Shown: positions 35,701 to 36,094 of the stretch, in pieces
Numbering within the stretch: the stretch's first letter is position 1
How the letters are laid out: each line of letters begins with the position of its first letter
Assembly (NCBI GenBank): GCA_964058805.1
Contig: CAXKVV010001319.1
Location: forward strand, 1 to 36,094
Direction of reading: 5' to 3'
Source: Schoenoplectus triqueter
Taxonomy: Eukaryota; Streptophyta; Magnoliopsida; Poales; Cyperaceae
Length of the DNA: 36,094 nucleotides
Made by a program: the position numbers and the translations under genes
Notes under the pieces: generated by a model
What the model saw: only the letters and a program-made list of their open reading frames with translations
What the model was told of the DNA's origin: nothing
Databases searched by the model: none

Positions 35701-36085
35701 AAAAACTGCATTCTTCATGGTGTCTTACTTTTGACTCAATGAAAAACCTTCTATTATACATAAGAAGCACTTGGTGTTTCTGTTACCTGTAAATCTTTTA
35801 AATTGTACCCTTTGTAAGGGCAGTGTGACTGTCATTTAGTAGTATGATCCCCAAGCATGTTTATGAGATTCCAAGAATAGATCAAAACCAACTCACTATA
35901 CCACCTGGTAGTAAGTGCTGTTAGATAAACTCTTGCTTAGGCAGCAATTTCAGTATCATTTTGGTTCAGCAGTGGTGCTTGTTAATTTTCTCTAATACAT
36001 ATTTACTGAACTTTACAAATAATAGGAACTCCAATCTATCCGGAGCCAACTTGCTACTGAACAGTCAAGGTGTTTCAAGCTTGAG
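29706..36085 (+). CDS. ACBP4: Acyl-CoA-binding domain, kelch-repeat protein (ACBP4/ACBP5 type), 3' end outside window
   Basis: Plant class IV acyl-CoA-binding proteins bind acyl-CoA esters in the cytosol through an N-terminal ACB domain; the kelch propeller mediates protein contacts. Seventeen exons: 29706-29849, 30351-30421, 30792-30855, 30953-31027, 31297-31506, 31900-31977, 32364-32468, 32550-32616, 32712-32773, 32864-33003, 33577-33703, 33823-33937, 34076-34164, 34299-34382, 34930-35100, 35476-35631 and 36026-36085. The 1818 nt (606 codons) have consistent phase. ACB domain, residues about 8-105: YPDRFYAAAAYAG, FKSESALLLYALYQQATVGP, PRAWNPVEQTKWNSWHQLG. Kelch region, about 185-465: MYILGGNHNGRYLGDL, ILSIGGHTKDP, LVIFGGEDAKRSLLNDL, YLLIFGGGSHATCFNDLHVL, WYIVGGGNNQT and YYLVSFGGYNGKYSNE. 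A coiled coil begins with ILGALKAEKKELEAALNREQ. Start chosen by family alignment and TATA position. The last donor (GTATGA) at 36086 leads off the window. ACBP4 versus ACBP5 cannot be separated. Confidence 0.95.
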
Positions 36086-36094
36086 GTATGATCC

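Noticed and set aside
1..36094. tRNA, rRNA and CRISPR arrays
   Set aside because: Reading both strands showed no cloverleaf with intact arms apart from the degenerate SINE-like piece, no rRNA-like conserved sequence, and no regularly spaced identical repeats with unique spacers.

Overview
The window is nuclear DNA of a flowering plant. It is strongly AT-rich, the genes are split by many short GT-AG introns, the three recognisable genes match plant proteins, and the space between and inside genes is filled with typical plant transposable-element debris (MITEs, a Helitron remnant, RTE-type LINE ends, a SINE-like piece, an insertion with a 9-bp target duplication). The sequence alone does not fix the species.

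Layout. (1) 1325-5686, minus: a cullin-1-like gene of at least six exons that encodes only the N-terminal cullin repeat and lacks the C-terminal cullin homology and neddylation regions. An RTE LINE fragment and a SINE-like piece sit in its second intron. (2) 5762-9520: AT-rich intergenic DNA with a Tourist-like MITE candidate, a short Helitron and a possible decayed gene near 8.4-9.0 kb. (3) 9521-15926, minus: a complete nine-exon gene for nucleoporin NUP62, with an FG-repeat exon followed by Nsp1_C coiled-coil exons. Its last intron carries a 1.5-kb microsatellite-filled MITE. (4) 15978-17815: a 1.84-kb insertion with terminal inverted repeats and a perfect 9-bp target duplication, consistent with a Mutator-like element. 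It lies 51 bp upstream of the NUP62 start codon and carries a broken ORF. (5) 17.8-29.4 kb: gene-poor DNA with a hAT-type MITE, an orphan Aurora-kinase last exon next to a GC-rich island, a 750-bp fold-back element, a 186-bp tandem repeat interrupted by another fold-back element, and an inverted second copy of the microsatellite-filled MITE. (6) 29706 to beyond the right edge, plus: the first 17 exons of an acyl-CoA-binding, kelch-repeat protein of the ACBP4/ACBP5 class, cut off by the window end.

The genes belong to unrelated pathways: SCF-type ubiquitin ligase scaffold, nuclear pore, and cytosolic acyl-CoA binding. There is no operon-like logic. The main interest is how transposons have reshaped the NUP62 promoter and introns and left truncated cullin and Aurora genes. 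No RNA genes, CRISPR arrays or bacterial/organellar features were seen. Exon boundaries were derived by hand from splice sites, reading phase and remembered family sequence.
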